Origin: Oikopleura dioica
Taxonomy: Eukaryota > Chordata > Appendicularia > Copelata > Oikopleuridae
Reading direction: 5' to 3'
Length of the DNA: 64,000 nt
Assembly (NCBI GenBank): GCA_907165135.1
Contig: OU015569.1
Coordinates: 11,904,501-11,968,500, forward strand
Positions 53,386 to 64,000 of this stretch are shown here, piece after piece. The position numbers and the translations under genes were made by a program. The notes beneath the pieces are model-generated. The model made no database searches. It worked only from the letters and a program-made list of their open reading frames with translations, and was not told where the DNA came from. Numbering within the stretch: position 1 is the stretch's first letter; each line of letters starts with the position of its first letter.

Positions 53386-54245
53386 CGTTGCATTCTGAAC
53401 ATTCAACAATTAAGAAAAAATGACCATCAAAGAAGAATTAAGAATCGGGCGGGATAACAAGCGCGGGACAAAAGGAGAGCGCGTCCGAATTACAATCAGA
53501 AGACAATACAATTAAAAAAGAGTGATCGAGGAAGACTTGAGTGGCGATTTTCTTTCATGTTTGACAAAAGCTCAAATTTATTTTTTGCGAATGATTACGA
53601 AATTAGCAAACAATTCCGCGTTTCGCGCTTCTGGCCATCGAGCAATTATAAACAGTAAATCTATTCAGATACGGTGCCCGATTTAAATCGATTCGTGCGT
53701 TTTGCTTCTTTCTGATAAAATGCGAGCCTGAGGTAAGAGGAAAAAATAATATCATAATTGGAAAATGAATTACTGGAATTATTTCTGACGGGAAAAATAA
53801 CGTATTTGGAACTCAAAATTATTACACAAAAATATGAATACCCTCGGTCAGGCATCATATTTTCTACAAGCTAATTTTGAAAAATATTTTTTTGGAAAAT
53901 ATCTTTCAAAATATTGCTAAATTCGGCAGGTTTTAGGTCTTTTTCATTAGAAAATTATGGAAAAATGACCAAAAATGTCTCAAACTAACAAAGTTTTGTA
54001 AGATGGTGTTCGTAAAAAAGTGTATTTCAAAATGAGCTTGTAGAATGTGTTTGGTTGAGGGTATACATATATTTTTGGATATTATTTTGTTGGGCGTTCC
54101 AATATCCCCGCCCAGGGCAAACTCACTGATGCGGGGATGGACGCAACGCTGACCCAAAAAGGGCGATAGCGCTATTCCATGATTGCAATTAATTGATTTG
54201 CAAGAGAACGAACTATAGAGCAATTAATGAAGCAACTGTAGGTGC
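53386..54245. other. Intergenic, AT-rich
   Basis: Leader of the TMEM209-like gene then AT-rich sequence without coding signal. The last part precedes the first exon of the coiled-coil gene. Confidence 0.45.
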
Positions 54246-55357
54246 ATGTGCTACGCAATGGCCATATGGGTATCATTCGTCAGCGGTGTTCGGCGATTTG
54301 CCTGTTGCTCAGGGGACAAAGGGAAAAGAAGACAGAAGTACAACGGTAATCAGAATTTTAGCAGGCTTTTCTTCTTAATTTAACAATTGGATACCCTTAT
54401 TTTTTCGACGTAAAGTGTTCTTTTGCAAGAAACCCTTCCCAACGACCGATATTTTTTTTTTGCCGATCTCTCCTAAATTCTTGGTTCAGAGAAAAATGAA
54501 ATAAACAACAACGAGCTCGAAGAACTCGAGGCGTCAAATGCAGAGGCTCGCCGACTCCTGGACGAAGAAAAGCAACTGCTTCAAGAACAACTCAACGCAG
54601 CGAATGCGCGAATCGCTGAGCTAGAATCTCAGGCCGCCGAAGCTCCTCCCCTTCCTCAAACTTTTGCTGCTTCTACTCCTAAAGGTACCTTTTTAAAATA
54701 CTTTCGAAATACAAAAATTGGCCTTTAGAAACGCGCGTTCGAATTGAAAAAGACGAAAAGAATGAACATGCTCCCCAAAGTCCCGAAGCAGCTCCTGTTG
54801 TAGAAAAACTCGACCTTGAGGAAAGCAACATTTACGCCGAGTGCGAATCGCTCCAGTGGGTCGTTGAAAACCTCAGGGACGAGCTTGCTACTTTACGGAC
54901 GAAAATGAACGAGTCGATTCTTAGGGAAGAGGCAAGCAGTAGTAAGTCATTTAATAAAAGCTTCAGTAACAACAGTCATGGTTCCAATTTCGTCTGAGCG
55001 AGCGGAGTTATGAATAAAGTTCGAGCGCAAGTCCCTCTCTAGGCCCTCTCTAGTCTTATTAGTTACTCCGGTCGCTCAGCGAAAATTGGCATTTAAAACT
55101 ATTACACATTCGTAAAAAGCCCACTTAATTATGAGGTTGCGGTAAATAACAAATTTTCTCAAGGGGAAGTCTCAAAACTCGCCTCTGAGCTGCAGAAGTC
55201 GATGGAAACGAGCGAGCGCTTCAACGACACGCGCTCGCATTGCAACGACCTCCAGCGCGAGTTGAACGAGAGCGAGCAAAAAATTCTAGAGCTCGAAAGA
55301 GCCAACGAAAAACTCTCCCAAAAAATCGAGCAGCTTGAGTACAAACAGTCTTTGTAA
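54246..55357 (+). CDS. Coiled-coil protein, function unknown
   Basis: Exons 54246-54345, 54490-54684, 54729-54941 and 55164-55357 join in phase with GT-AG introns; about 233 residues. The first exon MCYAMAIWVSFVSGVRRFAC has a short hydrophobic stretch followed by Cys and basic residues and is the weakest part. The rest is a strong coiled coil (ELEELEASNAEARRLLDEE, then QEQLNAANARIAELESQ) interrupted by a Pro/Ala linker, ending with another heptad region (QKILELERANEKLSQKIEQL). No domain beyond the coiled coil is seen. A small imperfect palindrome (about 55003-55085) lies in the last intron. Confidence 0.65.
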
Positions 55358-55459
55358 AGTTGTGTTTCTTTTTAACGTTTTATTTAATAAGAATATATCC
55401 TGCCCAGCCAACGAAAAATACATTTCAATAAACTTAAAATCACAATCAAACAGTTACAG

Positions 55460-57831
55460 TTACAGCAGGGCATCAAGAACACTATCAAAGAGCTCAATGT
55501 CTACTAGACAGAGGCAGCTTTTCCGCCTGTCTTTACAGTGCTCCCGGATTGTGGAAACGAGAAAGTCTTTCTTGGTCCCGTAGTATGCTTCGTTAGCTTC
55601 CGGAAAATATGATTCGCGCGTATTTTTCAGCTTCTCACGGAATTCCTTCGAGCAGGTCTTTGAATACGAATCAAAGTCACTAAGTTGGGATTAGAAAAAT
55701 TTTAACATACATCATAATAGATAGACAAATTAGGAACTAGCGGATAAATCTACACATTAGCAGATTTTTGGTAGAATAAAAGCCTTGTGGAAACGGTCTT
55801 AGTTAGGTGCGAAGCTCATTGTTGAAGACTGTTTCCAGACGGCTCTTATTCTCCCAGAAACAATCCAATTTGTTGATTTATCCGCTATCTTCTGATTTTA
55901 TTTCTCTCTGCTCTTATCCCTGCCTTAATCTTTCGCGAGTATAAACTTCAAATTTATGTCGATCTTTACAAACACCAACTTTTTTATAAACGTCCTCTGT
56001 CTCCGGCTCCGCCATCACCAGTTCCGACATTTTTCCTTCCAGTTTCGCGGCCGCTTCCACAGTCGCCACGGCTTCGCGAAAGGGCCAGAGTTCGCTTTGG
56101 ATGACTCGGTAGTCGAAGGTGCGTTGCATTTCCTCTTCTGGCGTCCGTTCTAGAGCGGATTTCTTTGAAATCTCGTCAAAGCGGCTCTTTGATTGCTGCG
56201 CGAGGCCTTCGATCGAGTGGAATAAGTAGCCAATAGTGGTTGAGTTTAGGGGGAGGAGAATACGATCAGGCTTGAGATCGGACACGGTTCTAGAACATCT
56301 GGAAGCTAGTGATGGATCTGTATCATCCACGGCGAGGAGGGTGACGTTTCCAATTTGTTTGATAAAATCGTCAATGATCGGTTCATTTTCTTTTTCTCTC
56401 CCTTGATCTCTCCTCGCATTCCGGAATTGAAATTGAAATTCCTGAAGAGCATTATTTCGTCCAAGCAGATTGAGAACGATTTTGGCGCGTTTTATCACGT
56501 GGAAGTCGGCAATTTCCGCCGGTTCGATATTCAGCGCTTCCAAAATCAATCCATAAGCGTCGCTCTTCCCTTCCAATAGCGCTCGGTAAAGCATATTCTC
56601 CAAGACCCTCTCTTCTCCATCTTTTTGAAACGACTTTTTGAACCCTTTCAAAATCACTTTTGCCATTTGAATTTGCCCCCGCGCCAGAACAAGCGTAAAC
56701 GCCTTCTCCAAACTCTCGCTGCTCGCAAAATCGATGATTTCTTCGACCAAGGCGATGTCGTCTGCCAAACAAAGGCGGCAGAAGATCGTTGGGTCCTCGA
56801 CGAGCTGGCGCTTTTCCTCGGCTTCGTGGTCCAGGTCAAAGGCTGTGGCGAAATTGTCCACTTGTTCCAGGGCGAATTCCTTTTTCTCGCTGTCGAAGGT
56901 GGTCACGTTGAAGGCGTTAAATTTGTCACCGTGCGAATCTATAAGAAATTACAAGGACACTGTTTTTTTATGCTTCCGATAACTGGGGAGTCTATGTTCT
57001 CCGACCAGAGAAGTCGCAGAGAGTCCCTAAGAGTACCAAAATGTAGCTTAGGGTCTGATTTGTGGCGTAGGGACACTGATCAAATGTCAATGTCAAGTGA
57101 TATTTCACAAATGACGTCATCAACTCGGAAATACCCGATTTCGCCAATTTTAACCTCATTTTGGGAGTCGATGTTCTCGAAGTACTTTGGGCTCAAATAA
57201 GAGCTGAACTTCAGCTGCTGAAGGTCTACTCTGTGGCGTAGGGTGGTTAAGATAACCTCATGATGTACTCATCCCTTTTTTACAGAGGGTCGAAAATGAG
57301 GTCGGAACATAAAAACAGTGTCAAGTTATTTTCCAGATTGCAGAGCCTAATTTCAAGACTTACATCGAGATCTGGTAAACTTGGAATAGGCAGTTTCGAC
57401 GACGGCGCGTTTTATGTGAAAGGGAAGTCTGACGTTTACATTTGCTCCTGCCCGGATGGCCTGAACGATGAGCTTCGCGTCGCCAGTGTCGATGATGTAT
57501 TCGAGCACGCTTTTTCCTTTTTCAGAGGCGTTCACGTCTGCTCCAAGCGCGATCAGTTCTTGAAGCACTTCTGTCTTCTCGAAGTGCCCGCTAAAAATCG
57601 AATATAAATCGGTTTAAGTCAAAAAGAAAGTGTTTTACTTTTTGATCAAATTGATGAGAATGTTGCTGTTGGACAAGCGCGAAAGCTGAAGGAGGATTTT
57701 CGGGTGTTTTCGAATCTCAGCCAAGACGAATTCGAGAGAACGCTCGTTCCGGAGCAGTTCCCACCAGACTGGTTCTTCTTCGCGATCTCGGAGGAGAGCT
57801 AAAAGCTCGATTTTGACGTTGTCAGGCAATT
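55460..57831 (-). CDS. Ankyrin-repeat protein, 5' end unresolved
   Basis: Exons on the minus strand: 57831-57639, 57590-57364, 56938-55924 and 55679-55460. The second exon has clear ankyrin repeats (LIALGADVNASEKGKSVLEY and VQAIRAGANVNVRLP); the long third exon is helical with diverged repeats. The last intron (55680-55923) needs a GC donor (AAG|GCAGGG) and contains a palindromic element; if it is not used, the protein stops at 55914 instead. The first exon has no ATG and must be joined to something upstream: a GA donor at G|GATATTC (about 57931) would fuse it in frame to the membrane protein at 57878-58261. Function unknown; probably a scaffold. Confidence 0.7.
55738..55887. repeat. Palindromic element in ankyrin-gene intron
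   Basis: TAGCGGATAAATC at the left and GATTTATCCGCTA at the right, with further pairing of GGAGAATAARAGCC and TGGAAAC.GTCTT blocks across about 65 bases. Confidence 0.8.
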
Positions 57832-57877
57832 CTACAGATGGATATTAACCGCCCGAGCAAATAATTTATGATAATAG

Positions 57878-58261
57878 TCAATCAAAAATCTTCACTTTTA
57901 GGTGAAAAAAATACTCTCTGATTGAATATCCATCATTATAGAGCTTTAGCCATCTGGTCCAAACATTCAAATCGTATTTTCGATCGACCAGTTCCTCAAA
58001 TTGGCCATAAACCCGATAACGTTTGATTTTGTCTTTATTCGCGAAGTAGACAGCCGCGGAAATTGCACCTATCGTTCCAAAGCGTAGAATCCAGTCCCAG
58101 CGCGCGAACTTCGAGTAATCTTTCGAAGAAAGCTGCGTGACGGAAATCCCCTCTTCCCCGCTGTTCTTTGCTCTTCTCAAGTGCTCAGGGACTTTTCGAC
58201 TGTTTTGGCGGACGGAGAGCAGATTCGCGAAGGGACCGTTTTTTCGTCCGATTCGATTCAT
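57878..58261 (-). CDS. Small single-pass membrane protein, possibly mitochondrial
   Basis: 127 residues starting MNRIGRKNGPFANLLSVRQN, an Arg-rich, acid-free N-terminus like a mitochondrial presequence. One transmembrane helix ILRFGTIGAISAAVYFAN (about residues 58-75) is followed by a basic stretch and aromatic-rich helices. I do not recognise the family. The ORF may be complete, or its end may be spliced to the ankyrin exon at 57831, since only 46 nt separate them and that exon lacks a start codon. Confidence 0.6.
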   Translation of the reverse strand: MNRIGRKNGPFANLLSVRQNSRKVPEHLRRAKNSGEEGISVTQLSSKDYSKFARWDWILRFGTIGAISAAVYFANKDKIKRYRVYGQFEELVDRKYDLNVWTRWLKLYNDGYSIREYFFHLKVKIFD

Positions 58262-58507
58262 AATTCAAGATTTCTAAAACGCATGTTACGAACTTGGGTG
58301 GGGCAAAGCTGGGAAAGGCCAGGTTTTGGGGCTTTCGGGCATCTGTGATTGGCTGTTCCAGGAAATACAGGTTTCTTATTTGCCGAAGGGATAAAATAAC
58401 GCCTCTCATCCAATAAGAGGCCAGTATTTCGTACGTCAACCAATCAGAAACGATCAAAAATACCTTAAAAGTCTCCTCTCCCTTTTTTGTTAACCCTCAA
58501 GTGAATG

Positions 58508-60050
58508 CTAGGACAAGGCTTTTTGTTTTTTACAATCAGACAGACAGTTTTCTTCATCATCATTTTTCCTCTTCAAAACAACAGCACACTTGCGCGTTTT
58601 TCTCTTGAAAGCGTTGACCGCGCAGTTGGTCGGATTGCGTTGGACGAGGGAGGGGAGGCAGTTTTCGGGAAATCGCGCGAGCGCTAGAAGATACGACGCA
58701 TCGCCCGGCGCGCGAATGTCGCTGGTATTGTAGCACTCGGAGCTGAGGACGATTCCGGCGTGGCGAGACATCTCGCCGAGGCGGAACGCCAACTGGATGC
58801 CGTGTTTGCGCTTTTGCGAGTCCATCAGCCATGAACTGAATTTTCTGTGAACAAGAAGTCTCGTGTTTCTGCTGCTACCTGTAATTAAACTCAAATTGAA
58901 CATTTCTCTGCAGCGCCGAGCTGACCGCTCCTCGTCGCACATCAAAAGACAGCTTCTCCGCCAAATCGAAACTGATCAAATCGCAGTCGACGTCTTTGCA
59001 GCAGTCTTGGAAGATCTTCTCCGAGCCGGGAATCACGCAGATTATGTCGTAATCGGTCAAATTCGTCGAGCTCTTCCCGCTGCGCACATTGTACTTGTCT
59101 GTGTTTGTCACCACTTCTACCTTGGATCATTTGATTAATCAACATCAAGGGGAAAAACAGGTAAAGGAAAAGGCACTCACAGTAACCCTCGTAAAAAGCC
59201 TCAATCCAAAATCCTCCTTTATCACGGGCGGCTTCGGAATCTCCTTGCCGCTTGGAACATAAACTGACACTGCCGCACCGCTCCAGCCCAAATCCTTGAT
59301 CGTTTTCAACCTTTCCGAGAGCTTGTCCTTGCCATTCAAAGGGACGTTCAAATCGATCGGGATGTGCTTTTTCGATCCGCGAGTTCCAACGGATCCATTC
59401 TTAAAAAATGAAGTTCGTTACGGAAAAGTCAAAATGAAAATGCTCGCTAGTATTTTTTCTGGCAGTAAATTCTAAATGGCATCGCGGATAAAATCGGGCA
59501 GTTTGAGCTCAGAAACGACCTGCAGCGGCGACATCTTTGAAATTGCTGCTAATTCTAGGACTGATTGTGTTCCAACTTGCTCATACGGGCGCTGCTCTTG
59601 TCATTTTGAGCTGTTTTGCACGGAATTGAATCTTTCTCGAGTCTTTGAACATTTCCTATTTCCACGCATTTGTCCCGGAACTCTGAATATCATTATTAGA
59701 TATTCTAAAAAGACAAAGAAATCAGCTCGTTATTCGAGCTAGGCCTATTCTATTGCTACTTTGGACTGCTTGGTTAACTAGTTTTTCCATCCGTTGTCCT
59801 GATTGATTGCATTCTAGCACAAAAAGCTATGCTCGACATGGATAAGTAGGCTGAACAGTCGACTACTGTAGATTTTTGCATAATTTGCCCTAAATCGTCG
59901 AAAAGGATTTCATTCGACAATTTCAACTTTAGACAAGTGCTAACCTAATTCTTCGGCCTGAATTTCTTCCAAAGGCTGCGCTGCGAGTGATTTTGACAAC
60001 GCTGACATCTTTTTTATTTGCTCTCCGAGACTATCATCTTCAGAGGCCAT
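58508..60050 (-). CDS. RPP30: Ribonuclease P/MRP protein subunit p30
   Basis: Protein subunit of RNase P, which processes tRNA 5' ends in the nucleus. Exons on the minus strand: 60050 to about 59946, 59399-59181, 59119-58879 and 58844-58508. IPIDLNVPLNGKDKLSERLK is the start of the PHP-like barrel; LTDYDIICVIPGSEKIFQDC, DLISFDLAEKLSFDVRRGAV and HAGIVLSSECYNTSDIRAPG are family blocks; the basic C-terminal tail (KRKTRKCAVVLKRKND) also fits. The first exon adds an acidic extension absent from vertebrates, and its junction requires GG-AG (TTA|GGTTAG). It begins 50 nt after the 85-residue ORF, with TTTGACAG before the ATG, which indicates an operon. Confidence 0.88.
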
Positions 60051-60100
60051 CTGTCAAATAAGGTTTTTTTTTGTTGTTTTGCTTTCGCTTATATTTTTAT

Positions 60101-60358
60101 TCAGTCAATCTTTTTGTATTCAGACCAGTTACAAAAGTAATAATTAAATAGTAGTAGATCAAGTTTTAACCATTTTGAACCAATTTCCTTTTGCATTTCG
60201 TCATACATTTCGGAATCGGACATGGTTTCATCGGGTTCTGACTCAGACTCTGACTCAGATTCAGAGCCGGACTCAGAGCTAGACTCTACGTTTTCTTGCT
60301 CCTTTGAACCACCCTGGCCACCTGGCCACCTTTTCACGGCTCTTTCGATGACAGCCAT
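60101..60358 (-). CDS. Small acidic Ser/Glu-repeat protein
   Basis: 85 residues. MAVIERAVKRWPGGQGGSKE is basic; a run of alternating Ser/Glu (SESGSESESESESEPDE) follows, then MSDSEMYDEMQKEIG. The alternation is a typical casein kinase II substrate. A possible GT-AG intron (G|GTTCAAAATGG to AAAAAG) would shorten the end to KEID. No family is recognised. It is the first cistron of an apparent operon with RPP30. Confidence 0.6.
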   Translation of the reverse strand: MAVIERAVKRWPGGQGGSKEQENVESSSESGSESESESESEPDETMSDSEMYDEMQKEIGSKWLKLDLLLFNYYFCNWSEYKKID

Positions 60359-61134
60359 AGTTTCGCGAACTTGCGCGTCTCAAGTGGGGATCAGAATTTA
60401 TCCTAATCAAAAAATGCGGATAAGCAAGGAAATTTTCTCTTCCTTGATTGCAAATTCTCTTTTGATTCTGATAAGTTTGAGAATTAGAAATCGCTTCTGA
60501 AATCAATTTCTCATGATCAATTCTGATCCCGACGCTACAGCAGCTACAGGGGTCGCCATCGATAAAATTTACAGAGAAGGGCTGATTTTAAACCACAGCG
60601 ACCCACAACTGTATAGTTGGAAAACGGAATCAAAAATAAGTTAGAAGAATGTTAATTAATTAAACCGCCCCTGGTCTAAAAAGGAAAGCAGCGGGTAGTG
60701 AAACTTAACGAAAAAAGAGAGGGACGAATGGCGACCCCTAGTGATCTTTAAGTTTTTCATACTCTTCTTCGGCTTTTTCGGGATCATGGTAACTCATGTT
60801 CTGTTACGTCAACAGAATCGCTAAAAAAGACACGGGAAAAGGACACTTTCAAAACGGGAAAAAAAGGGATTATTGGAATTCTTAAATTATCCATTCAAAA
60901 GCATAATTATATTTACAAGAGGAGTTTGGAGGGTGTTATCCTTTGATAGAGAAGATGAAGCGGTAGGAAATTGAAAAGATAGAAACAGTAGTTTTGTTTT
61001 TCTCCGTTGATCCTCGGGAGATAGAAATCAAAAAAGAAAGTAAGGTGGCAAAGAAAAGGAGACAACAGTCAAAAAAGGGTATTATAGATAGAGATAGTCT
61101 TTTGGTTCTGCTTTTAAGTTTGTTAATTTAAAGT
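60359..61134. other. Intergenic, hairpin and tiny ORF
   Basis: An imperfect inverted pair GGGGATCAGAATTTATC / GATCAATTCTGATCCCG (60397-60531) lies upstream of the acidic ORF. A 19-residue ORF on the minus strand (60738-60797) is listed separately. The rest is AT-rich 3' flank of the bZIP gene. Confidence 0.5.
60738..60797 (-). CDS. Possible 19-residue small ORF
   Basis: ATG at 60797 to TAG at 60738, reading MSYHDPEKAEEEYEKLKDH. A splice-acceptor-like TTTTTTAG lies 23 nt upstream of the ATG. The peptide is highly charged and helical. It could be a microprotein or the last exon of an unseen gene; support is weak. Confidence 0.22.
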   Translation of the reverse strand: MSYHDPEKAEEEYEKLKDH

Positions 61135-62724
61135 TCATTGCTGCTTGATTTCGGGAGGAATCATCGGCTCCGAATCCGCCATGACGGCAGCAGCCTCGGC
61201 CAGGGCGGAAACTTCTGTTCCTCGGTAGATCGCGTTGTATTCTTGCAGCTTTTCTTTGATATCCAGAATTTCAGACCTGAAAATAAATGATCAATAATTT
61301 GATTTGTGCTTCGAAGCCTGTTGAAGCCTTCCACGGAGACTTTTATTGATAACTACTATTGCCATCATTCTAGTACTGCATGACTGGCCGATTTTGGACA
61401 GAACAAGTTCGACCAAAGGGCCTATTTCTCTGATAATTTATCAGAGACCACGAAAACCAGTCAGCTCTAGGCTTTCGACAAACCCTAGGACCGCCTGAGA
61501 AAAGATCTATATTTACCTGACTTGATTAATTTTCTCCCTCAATTCCATGTTTTCATTTTCCAAAAATCCCGTCCTCATCGTCGTCTGATTATCCCGAAGT
61601 CTTCGAGACTCTCTCGATCGCTTCGCTGCGAGGTTGTTTTTCCGTCTCTTTCGAAAGAAGAATCGTTACGTTTGCGATAAGCGCTTATCAGCAACTTACC
61701 CTTTCCCAGTAGAGTTCGTCTTTTTGGTGCGCCGGCACCGGTCGTTTCTTTCCTTTTGGCTTGATCAGCGGTTCTCCCGGCGATTTCTGAGCAGCGATTT
61801 TCGGAGTCGGGGGGCCGTTTTCTTGAATCGCTTCTTGACCAGTCTGTCCTTGCTGGTTACTCTGCAGCTGGCTGCTTTGCTCAGATCCGCTCAAGCTCAC
61901 CGGCGACGATTGCTGAAATGTGTTGTCTTTCATCACTCCCTGGATGTAGCTAGTTTGTGGTGCGATTTTTGCTCCATCGTTTTTCGCTGAAAATAAATTT
62001 TGAATTCAAAGCGCGGCTTCTCGGTTTTAACTTGAGCACCTGTTTCGACGATGAGATTGTTTCCCGCTTGAATGACGTTTTTGACTTGATCTCTGATGAT
62101 GAAGACGCGGACCTGGCCACTTCCAGTTGCCTAAAAACGAGTTAGTGCTTTTTCTTTCATTTTAAGGTGTTGCTTACATCTCCTGGTTGTTGAACTGTGA
62201 TAATCGACTGCTGTCTGGACTGATCGTTGCCGTGTTGTCCGTCGTTTCCTGAAACAAATATCATCAGAAGACTTTCTTTGGCCTAGGTAAACAATGTCTA
62301 CTAGACATCATGAACAGAATCTATTTGAGTCAATTTAATGAATTATATCAACAGAAATGTTGGTCGAAATGGGCATTTTATCAAAGTAAGAGAACATTTA
62401 TTAAAATCTTTGTGAAAAAATATGATCGAAATTTGAAATTTTGGTCATTTGAGAAAGAAAATAAGGGGTTAATCATCCATTTGACTATACAAAATAAGGT
62501 ATCATTTTGCTAGTTTCCGGAAAAAGGAAAAAAAAGACTTTTGATTAATCCCACTTCATGATCATTGATCATCTTTGTTTATCTAAGTTTTTCTTACCAA
62601 GAAGCTCTCTCCTCAAGTTCTGGTCATTCATGCAGATTCCGATGTTCTGAGCATTGTTGATTCCGTTGTCGCTGAGGTGCGGGTGTCCTGGCTCATTAAA
62701 ATTCAAATAGTTATCTAAGTCCAT
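61135..62724 (-). CDS. PAR-type bZIP transcription factor (HLF/TEF/DBP-like)
   Basis: Exons on the minus strand: 62724-62598, 62248-62178, 62130-62040, 61986-61700, 61645-61517 and 61276-61135, GT-AG and in phase; about 282 residues. A Gln/Ser-rich activation-like middle leads to the PAR segment KKRPVPAHQKDELYW. The basic region RRKNNLAAKRSRESRRLRDN has the family signature (KNNxAAKRSRxxRR), followed by the zipper (FLENENMELREKINQVRSEI). The start MDLDNYLNFNEPGH is the first ATG in frame. PAR factors bind TTACGTAA-like sites and act in circadian, metabolic and developmental control; the role here is unknown. Confidence 0.88.
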
Positions 62725-64000
62725 CTTTTTGTTTCTCGTAAGAACACTGTTTTGGAAAGTGGGGAATACGTAATTCCGCTCTGGCGCGCTGCTGAAACTC
62801 GTCGAAAAGAAACTATTTGACTTTTTCTGTTTTACCAGGAGCTCGAGAGTCAGACACGCCCAGAAAGGAGCTCTTACATAACCCTCCTCTTTTTTTTCTT
62901 TTTCGCTTTTTGAAATCAAGGAAGAGGAAGGAGTCTCCTGACGTGAATTAGTGAACTCCGCGAAAATCAACGGGTCCAATTTTTACCGATTTCGGCATCG
63001 GGTTAACTTCTTTCGCCACTACGAGTTACAGTAATCAACTGAAGACTATTCTGTTTCGCGGTTATATAATTGTTACACAATCCAAACGATCAAGCCTTCA
63101 AGAGAGGTCAATTTGTAAAATGGGCAAAACTGAGAAAGAGCACGAGACTTTCTCCCCACACCTTATTTTTTACGAATAATGCATATTTAGCATGAAGTTC
63201 CATCTCACCCAAAAAAAATAAGCCGCTTGCGGCTTCGAGATACAAATACGAATTAGCCAGGCATAGCGGCTAAAGTATCTCGAAGCCGCAAGCTGCTTTC
63301 CATTATGTTCAAGTTCGATTTTTACCCAAAAAATGTCCTAGAGAAAAAAATCCAAAAAGGAACGCTAGAATCTGTAATTTGCGGCACCCTTCCTTGACTG
63401 TATGAGAACGACTTCTTGCGCTTTCACAATTTGCTGCCCGTTGTTGTTGTGCGCCATTTACTGCGTATTATTGTGACTGTAACTTTACAGCTTCACCGAT
63501 TTCTAACTGAACAGAAACTCTATTTTTTCTATTTCTGCTATTTCAATTTTAGCAAATTTCAAGAAATCGGTTCTTTCGATAACTTTTTTATTCACAGAGA
63601 GAAAAAAAGGGATTATCTGATAGATTTTCTGAGGTCTAGGATTTTGATATTTCTAAATTGAAAATAGGTAAACACTAGGTGAAGTAAAGAGCATCGGATA
63701 TGTGACAGTGAATCAAAAAAGAAACAATAAGATTAAAATTATAATCATTCGGAAAAAGGGAAAAGCGTATTATCTGTGTGTAACTGAAGTGAACATCGAA
63801 TTTTAAAAAGATACAGACATTAGTATTATCTCACAATGAGCAAGAAAAGGTGAATCAGAAAACGAGCCAGTTTTTTTTTCTACACTGCTTTCTTGAAATA
63901 GCGACCTTTTTCGTCCAGCCGATCAGCTAGCTGGATGGAAAAAGACGCTATCAGAAGAACGGATTGTAGAATTTCGTGATTGCGGCTTCAAGTGTAAATT
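62725..64000. other. Window end without a gene, one palindromic remnant
   Basis: 5' flank of the bZIP gene, an inverted-repeat remnant at 63222-63302, and AT-rich sequence. A plus-strand ORF at 63416-63661 has a biased, low-complexity composition and is not supported. Confidence 0.5.
63222..63302. repeat. MITE family A-like remnant
   Basis: GCCGCTTGCGGCTTCGAGATAC pairs with GTATCTCGAAGCCGCAAGC around a 30-nt centre. Related to the inner palindromes of family A; a shorter piece of the same type (GAAGCCGCAAGCGGCTTC) is in the ZP gene at 25988-26005. Confidence 0.7.

Noticed and set aside
54990-55090. Hairpin with GTTCGAGCGC that recalls a tRNA T-loop
   Set aside because: No acceptor stem, anticodon arm or box A at the right spacing; it is an imperfect palindrome in an intron.
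59476-59742. Plus-strand 88-codon ORF with several cysteines inside the RPP30 first intron
   Set aside because: No splice context, promoter or family resemblance; one open frame of this size is expected by chance.

Overview
The window looks like a compact tunicate (larvacean) nuclear genome, most likely Oikopleura or a close relative. The reasons are chordate-type orthologues packed a few hundred bases apart on both strands, mostly very short introns (about 39-100 nt), a minority of GA-AG and GC-AG introns, gene pairs only 31-50 nt apart with a splice acceptor just before the downstream ATG (polycistronic units resolved by trans-splicing), and a retrovirus-like Ty3/gypsy-class element resembling the larvacean Tor elements. 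The species is an inference; the gene structures are read from the sequence.

Layout. 1-12,831: C2H2 zinc-finger gene (+, 5' cut by the window), sulfotransferase-like gene (+), ER prolyl isomerase FKBP2 (+), separase (-), a possible truncated ORF (-), trypsin-like protease (+). 13,376-26,419: a full ABCB/MDR-type transporter (+), RACGAP1 (+), a zona-pellucida-domain membrane protein (+). 26,775-27,235: a minisatellite. 27,585-37,347: a DEG/ENaC channel gene (-) whose third intron holds a complete 7.1 kb LTR retroelement (29,440-36,556). 37,658-45,900: secreted Cys-rich protein (-), rhodanese-domain protein (+), a 52-residue three-exon membrane microprotein (-), then about 3 kb of AT-rich sequence with no gene that I can support. 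46,055-53,385: GTF2A1 and ALKBH4 (apparent operon, -), V-ATPase subunit C (-), TMEM209-like (-). 54,246-62,724: coiled-coil protein (+), ankyrin-repeat protein (-), small membrane protein (-), RPP30 with an acidic 85-residue ORF upstream (-), PAR-type bZIP factor (-). 62,725-64,000 has only repeat remnants.

The host genes are mostly housekeeping or cell-cycle genes (separase, RACGAP1, TFIIA, V-ATPase, RNase P) and do not form one pathway. The unusual content is the mobile layer. The retroelement has LTRs that look identical, gag and pol joined in one frame through a single TGA followed by CTA, a CCCH instead of a CCHC finger in Gag, and a third ORF of unknown type. At least ten copies of a palindromic, GC-arm MITE-like family occur, several of them inside introns, and two MITE-type insertions lie in introns that need a GC donor. 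Other palindromic element families (TIRs containing AATAAGGGTGTCA, AAATTAAGGGGGTA, GTCCACAAAA and others) are scattered through introns and intergenic DNA. No tRNA, rRNA or CRISPR array was seen. All exon boundaries come from splice motifs, reading phase and family resemblance by eye; nothing was aligned by computer.
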